Positions 7,050 to 10,499 of a stretch of 10,499 nucleotides of DNA are shown one piece after another. Within the stretch, counting starts at the first letter, position 1, and the number at the start of each line of letters is the position of its first letter. The translations under genes and the position numbers were made by a program. This DNA is from Candidatus Izemoplasma sp. (GTDB lineage Bacteria > Bacillota_I > Bacilli_A > Izemoplasmatales > Izemoplasmataceae). The stretch lies in the NCBI GenBank assembly GCA_007117555.1, contig SKGI01000031.1:1-10499 (forward strand). Reading direction: 5' to 3'. The notes under the pieces were generated by a model. The model did not search any database. It worked only from the letters and a program-made list of their open reading frames with translations, and was not told where the DNA came from.

Positions 7050-7889
7050 ATGGCACTGAAAAAAATCGAACAACGTAAAAAACGCATTTCTTTCTGGATA
7101 CTCGTATCGATTTCTGTTGTTTGGGTCATGCCAGTGATTTGGGTTATCTCTACATCCTTTAAGAGTGAAATGGAAGCCGTGTCGGGTGGCTTAAATCTGA
7201 TTCCTCGTGATTTTACACTAGCAAGTTATCGATTTATTTTTACCGATCAAAACAACAACATTTTCCGTTACATCCGTAACAGTTTCATTGCGGCAGGCAC
7301 GCATACAGGACTCTATTTGCTTGTGGCATCTCTTGCGGCTTATGGTTATGGGATCTTACAGTTCAAAGGGCGCGACCGAATTTTCTGGTTGTTGCTCTCA
7401 ACGATGATGATACCAGCCGTTATGAACCTCATTCCACTGTATGCAGTGATGATTCGGTTTGAATGGCTCAATCGACTCACAGCACTCATCGTTCCAGGTC
7501 TTGGCGGCGTGTTTGGCATCTTTTTGCTCAGACAGTTCAATTTGACCATTCCTAAAGATCTAATCGAGAGTGCCAAAATCGATGGCGCGAGTCATCTTAG
7601 CATCTATTTACGTATTATCTTACCACTGACAAAACCAGCTTTGATTGTCGTGGGGTTATTTTCCTTTATGGGAAACTGGAATGATTACTTGTGGCCGCTT
7701 ATTGTCATCAATGATGATGCGGTACGCACTTTGCCAGTAGGTCTAGCCATCATGCAAGGAAACTATACCATATTTTACTCACGACTGATGGCTGCAACCG
7801 TCGTTTCAATCATACCGGTACTTGCCCTCTTTATGGCTTCTCAACGTTTCTTTATCAAGGGTATTACGATGACCGGCATCAAACAGTAA
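7050..7889 (+). CDS. Sugar ABC transporter permease, MalG/UgpE type
   Basis: Second membrane subunit of the importer, 279 residues. The N-terminus is short and basic (KKIEQRKKR), followed by a first transmembrane helix at about 14-34. The EAA loop is at about 173-192 (ESAKIDGAS ... RIILP), then GNWNDYLWPL (208-217), and a C-terminal end GITMTGIKQ of the kind common in MalG-like proteins. The ATG follows the upstream stop without a gap; AAAGGATGGGTG just before it can act as ribosome site. No ATPase gene follows. The energy subunit must be encoded elsewhere, as is common in Bacillota, where one MsmX-type ATPase serves many sugar importers. Confidence 0.92.
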   Translation: MALKKIEQRKKRISFWILVSISVVWVMPVIWVISTSFKSEMEAVSGGLNLIPRDFTLASYRFIFTDQNNNIFRYIRNSFIAAGTHTGLYLLVASLAAYGYGILQFKGRDRIFWLLLSTMMIPAVMNLIPLYAVMIRFEWLNRLTALIVPGLGGVFGIFLLRQFNLTIPKDLIESAKIDGASHLSIYLRIILPLTKPALIVVGLFSFMGNWNDYLWPLIVINDDAVRTLPVGLAIMQGNYTIFYSRLMAATVVSIIPVLALFMASQRFFIKGITMTGIKQ

Positions 7890-7905
7890 AGCGAGGAATA
7901 ATACC

Positions 7906-9645
7906 ATGAAAAAAGATTATCCAAGACCTCAATTTAAACGTCCAAACTGGACAAACTTAAATGGTACCTGGCAGTTTGCCTTTGATGATGCCGACCGCGG
8001 CTTGCAGGAAAAATGGTATGAGAATTTTCCAAAAGCGATGCGTATCGAGGTACCATTTGCTTACCAGTCAAAAGCTTCAGGTATTCATAATCGTGAAGAC
8101 CACCGGATTTTATGGTATCACCGTACGTTTGATTTACCTGAACAAATTGCATCATATCGATACATTCTCAACATAGGGGCCATAGATTATCGCGCCGATA
8201 TATTTATCAATGGCGAGCATGTTCGCACCAACGAAGGTGGGCACGTCTCTTTTACAGAAGATGTGACACATCTGTTATCTTTTTCTGCGAAAAATACCAT
8301 CACCTTAAGAATCTGTGATGACATGCATGATATTGAGATTCCCCGAGGCAAGCAGTATTGGAAAGAAGAAAGCGAAAGTATTTTTTATACGCGCACATCA
8401 GGAATCTGGCAAACCATATGGCTTGAGTCTGTTCCAGCCACTTACATCAAGCGCACTAAGTACATCCCAGACATCCAATCTAACTCGATTAAGATTGGCT
8501 ATTACATTGAAAATATGACGGGGCCAGCTGAACTTGAGACAACGATCATGTTTGAAGACGAAATCATCGCTTCAACGACCGTCGCCATTCATGGCGATTA
8601 TCATGAAGCGGTCCATTACCTTGGTAAAGCAAATGATCAAGACAAGAATCGCTTCTGGACACCAGAAACGCCCCACCTTTATCAGGTTCGTTTTTACTTA
8701 AAAACCCCGCAAGGTACAGACACTGTCGAGAGCTATTTCGGGATGCGCAAAATATCGGTTGAAAATGGTAATGTCATGTTAAACAACCGCCCTTATTATT
8801 TACGGTTGGTACTCGATCAAGGCTACTATCCAGAATCGTTGTTGACATCACCCGATGATGCAGCCATCATTCAAGATATCGAACTGACGAAGACAATGGG
8901 ATTCAATGGTGTCCGAAAACATCAAAAAATCGAAGAAGAACGCTACTTGTATCATGCAGATAGGCTAGGCTTACTCGTATGGGAAGAAATGCCTTCAGCT
9001 TACAAATTCTCTTCAAAAACAATGCGTAATTTACTTGATGAATGGCAACGTGTGATTCGTCGCGACTTTAACCATCCAAGTATTATTGCTTGGGTGCCTA
9101 TGAATGAATCGTGGGGTGTCCCAAACTTACTAAATAGCCCGCGTGAAGTGCACTTTCTAGAAGCGATGTATCATCTGACAAAAGCACTCGATGATACCCG
9201 CATGGTTATTTCTAATGACGGATGGGAACACGGCACCACTGATTTGCTCACCATCCACGACTACGCCGCTGAAGAAGACGTACTTCGAAAACGGTACGCG
9301 AATCTCGATACGATTCTCAAAAGTCTCCCAGGTAATCGTCTACTATTAAATAAAGGATTCAATTACAACAAACAACCCATTCTCATTACCGAGTTTGGGG
9401 GCATCTGTTTTAAACAAAGTCATCAAGAAAATGGTTGGGGTTACTCTACAGCACGCTCACCTGAAGATTTTCTTGAGCGTCTTGAAGCGGTCTTTAAACC
9501 CCTTTATGCTTCACCCCATGTGCAAGGGATATGTTATACACAACTGACCGATGTTGAGCAAGAAACCAATGGGTTGCTCACCTATGAGCGCACACCTAAA
9601 GTACCGCTTGAAAACATCCGAGCCATCGTGTTGTCAAACCAATAA
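7906..9645 (+). CDS. Cytoplasmic glycoside hydrolase family 2 protein
   Basis: Hydrolyses a glycosidic bond in imported oligosaccharides; 579 residues and no signal peptide, so it acts in the cytoplasm. The N-terminal jelly-roll (about 1-178) carries LNGTWQFAFD (18-27), WYHRTF (70-75) and RTSGIWQTIWLE (163-174). An Ig-like middle domain (about 180-283) follows, then the TIM barrel with RLVLDQGYYPESLL (300-313). The acid/base is Glu401 in MNES after NHPSIIAW, and the nucleophile is Glu496 in LITEFGG. Length is near that of beta-glucuronidases and much below LacZ. Known GH2 activities include beta-galactosidase, beta-glucuronidase, beta-xylosidase and alpha-L-arabinopyranosidase or arabinofuranosidase; the last three would suit a GH43 locus. 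GAGGA eight bases before the ATG is the ribosome site. It lies 16 bases after the permease gene and is the last gene before the terminator. Confidence 0.88.
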   Translation: MKKDYPRPQFKRPNWTNLNGTWQFAFDDADRGLQEKWYENFPKAMRIEVPFAYQSKASGIHNREDHRILWYHRTFDLPEQIASYRYILNIGAIDYRADIFINGEHVRTNEGGHVSFTEDVTHLLSFSAKNTITLRICDDMHDIEIPRGKQYWKEESESIFYTRTSGIWQTIWLESVPATYIKRTKYIPDIQSNSIKIGYYIENMTGPAELETTIMFEDEIIASTTVAIHGDYHEAVHYLGKANDQDKNRFWTPETPHLYQVRFYLKTPQGTDTVESYFGMRKISVENGNVMLNNRPYYLRLVLDQGYYPESLLTSPDDAAIIQDIELTKTMGFNGVRKHQKIEEERYLYHADRLGLLVWEEMPSAYKFSSKTMRNLLDEWQRVIRRDFNHPSIIAWVPMNESWGVPNLLNSPREVHFLEAMYHLTKALDDTRMVISNDGWEHGTTDLLTIHDYAAEEDVLRKRYANLDTILKSLPGNRLLLNKGFNYNKQPILITEFGGICFKQSHQENGWGYSTARSPEDFLERLEAVFKPLYASPHVQGICYTQLTDVEQETNGLLTYERTPKVPLENIRAIVLSNQ

Positions 9646-9687
9646 AAAAACGCTGTCCGTTGCAGTACAATTCGGACAGCGTTTTTT
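9645..9687. terminator. Bidirectional intrinsic terminator between convergent genes
   Basis: Perfect 15-base-pair arms, AAAAAACGCTGTCCG (9645-9659) and CGGACAGCGTTTTTT (9673-9687), around a 13-base loop. It reads as a GC stem followed by six T on either strand. It starts at the last base of the GH2 stop codon, and its right end overlaps the pcm stop codon at 9686-9688. It therefore ends both transcripts and marks the end of the sugar operon. Confidence 0.92.
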
Positions 9688-10312
9688 AAAGCAAGCGGAC
9701 GAAACGCACACCGCCAAGGTGTTCTTGAATGTAGGCCCCATCAGTCCGTTTAACACGGACCAGCTCCTGAGCAGCATCGTCCCCTACAGGCATGACCAAT
9801 CGGCCACCGTCTTTCAATTGTTCCAGCAAAGCATCGGGAATATCATCGGCTGAAGCGGTGACGAGTACGGCATCAAAAGGCGCGGATGCTTCCAAACCCA
9901 TCTTACCATCCCCTAAATGATAATGGATGTTTTCAAAGCCAAGTGATGTGAGCAGTTCTTTCGCTTCATCAAGCAAAGCTTCAATGCGCTCAATGGTATA
10001 AACTTCACCCGCACACCGGGCAAGAATGGCGGTTTGATAACCTGAACCAGTCCCGATTTCTAAGACTTTTTCTGTCCCAGTCAAAGCGAGTGCTTCGGTC
10101 ATATAAGCGACAATAAACGGTTGTGAAATTGTTTGATCATAACGGATGCGTAAAGGGGTGTCTTCATAAGCTAAATGTCTTGCGGCCTCATCGACAAAAT
10201 AATGTCTTGGAATTTGTGCGAACGCTTCAATAACACGGTGATCTTCAATGCCGCGCCCAATGATGTCATGTTGAATCATGTGCGCGCGTTTCTTTTCATA
10301 ATCAATCGCCAT
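9686..10312 (-). CDS. pcm: Protein-L-isoaspartate O-methyltransferase
   Basis: Repairs aged proteins by transferring a methyl group from S-adenosylmethionine to L-isoaspartyl residues; cytoplasmic, 208 residues, the usual length. Family signs: IPRHYFV (34-40), the substrate-side TISQPFIVAYM (61-71), SAM motif I VLEIGTGSGYQTAILA (83-98), VYTIER (104-109) with the acidic residue expected to contact the ribose, PFDAVLVTA (145-153), GGRLVMPVG (169-177) and the terminal VRFVRLL. The ATG at 10312 is preferred: GGAGG at 10322-10326 on the minus strand is nine bases away, whereas a GTG at 10318 would be only three bases from it. The gene runs toward the sugar operon and shares its terminator. It has no evident link to the glycan pathway. 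Pcm is patchy in Bacillota, so its presence may help place the organism. Confidence 0.93.
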   Translation of the reverse strand: MAIDYEKKRAHMIQHDIIGRGIEDHRVIEAFAQIPRHYFVDEAARHLAYEDTPLRIRYDQTISQPFIVAYMTEALALTGTEKVLEIGTGSGYQTAILARCAGEVYTIERIEALLDEAKELLTSLGFENIHYHLGDGKMGLEASAPFDAVLVTASADDIPDALLEQLKDGGRLVMPVGDDAAQELVRVKRTDGAYIQEHLGGVRFVRLL

Positions 10313-10321
10313 AACCACACA

Positions 10322-10326
10322 CCTCC
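10322..10326 (-). promoter_or_regulatory. Ribosome binding site of pcm
   Basis: GGAGG on the minus strand, nine bases before the ATG at 10312 and only three before the GTG at 10318, so it decides for the ATG. Confidence 0.75.
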
Positions 10327-10332
10327 ACCTTC

Positions 10333-10361
10333 ATTATAACAACTTTCTAAAACATTGAAAA
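10333..10361 (-). promoter_or_regulatory. Promoter of pcm
   Basis: On the minus strand: TTTTCA (10361-10356, 4 of 6 to the -35 consensus), 17 bases, then a perfect TATAAT (10338-10333). This leaves only a short leader before the ribosome site at 10326-10322, so transcription would start within or very near that site. Spacing and the -10 match support a vegetative sigma promoter; the precise start is unsure. Confidence 0.55.
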
Positions 10362-10373
10362 GCGCGTGTATAC

Positions 10374-10402
10374 TTGCATGCTTTGACCAATCACGATACA
10401 AT
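10374..10402 (+). promoter_or_regulatory. Candidate promoter of the divergent small gene
   Basis: TTGCAT (10374-10379), 17 bases, TACAAT (10397-10402). Transcription from it would begin near 10409, inside the ribosome site, so a slightly more upstream start is possible. TATACT at 10369-10374 is another -10-like match, but it has no good -35. Confidence 0.3.
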
Positions 10403-10404
10403 AG

Positions 10405-10415
10405 AAGGGGGTGAT
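10405..10415 (+). promoter_or_regulatory. Ribosome binding site of the divergent small gene
   Basis: AAGGGGGTGAT matches the anti-Shine-Dalgarno complement with one change; the G-run ends eight bases before the ATG at 10420. Confidence 0.7.
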
Positions 10416-10419
10416 AAGG

Positions 10420-10499
10420 ATGATTGATTTATCGATGCACAAAGAAGTGCTTCTTAGTGTAATCAACACGCGATTGCGCAATGAGTATCCATCTCTTGA
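10420..10499 (+). CDS. N-terminus of a small DUF4250-like protein (runs off the window)
   Basis: Only 26 complete codons are present. The peptide has VLLSVINTRLRNEYPSL, which resembles from memory the start of DUF4250 proteins (LLSYxNTxLRDxYxSL type), small Bacillota proteins of about 60 residues with no assigned function. The strong ribosome site at 10405-10415 and the divergent intergenic region support a real gene. The family call rests on a short stretch and needs the rest of the gene. Confidence 0.55.
   Translation, partial: MIDLSMHKEVLLSVINTRLRNEYPSL

Noticed and set aside
9551..9853. Plus-strand open frame of 100 codons crossing the GH2 end and the pcm end
   Set aside because: It reads through the intrinsic terminator and is antisense to conserved pcm codons, so it is a chance frame.
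1..10499. Mollicute code with TGA read as tryptophan
   Set aside because: All genes read through with TGG tryptophans and without internal TGA, so the standard code applies.

Overview
The window is one carbohydrate-utilisation locus on the + strand (49-9645), followed by a convergent housekeeping gene (pcm) and the first codons of a small divergent gene. The organism looks like a monoderm of Bacillota or Mollicutes type. Four proteins carry lipoprotein signal peptides ending in a lipobox, Shine-Dalgarno sites are strong AGGAGG-like sequences, and nothing belongs to an outer-membrane uptake system. The genetic code is standard: tryptophans are TGG and no reading frame is interrupted by TGA. 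The style of the Ig-like repeats in the first lipoprotein resembles free-living Mollicutes relatives (Izemoplasma/Acholeplasma-like), but that is an impression and not proven here.

Layout: (1) 49-2676, a large surface lipoprotein with three Ig-like domains and four CBM4/9-like modules and no catalytic domain. (2) 2677-2752, an intergenic stretch with a long near-perfect stem-loop and a possible internal promoter. (3) 2753-3796 and 3828-4898, two tandem lipoprotein glycosidases of family GH43, both with an intact Asp/Asp/Glu triad. (4) 4898-6154, 6129-7049 and 7050-7889, the binding lipoprotein and two permeases of a sugar ABC importer, tightly coupled, with no ATPase gene. (5) 7906-9645, a cytoplasmic GH2 glycosidase. 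(6) 9645-9687, a bidirectional terminator. (7) 9686-10312 on the minus strand, protein-L-isoaspartate O-methyltransferase. (8) 10313-10419, a divergent promoter region. (9) 10420 to the end, the start of a DUF4250-like small protein.

Inferred pathway: the CBM lipoprotein holds a plant or algal polysaccharide at the cell surface. The two anchored GH43 enzymes trim it, with arabinose- or xylose-containing glycans (or galactans) the likely substrates. The ABC importer takes up the oligosaccharides, powered by an ATPase encoded elsewhere (MsmX type), and the GH2 enzyme cleaves them inside the cell. The exact glycan cannot be fixed from sequence alone. No RNA genes, CRISPR arrays, insertion sequences or prophage parts were seen. 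No intergenic stretch exceeds about 110 bases.
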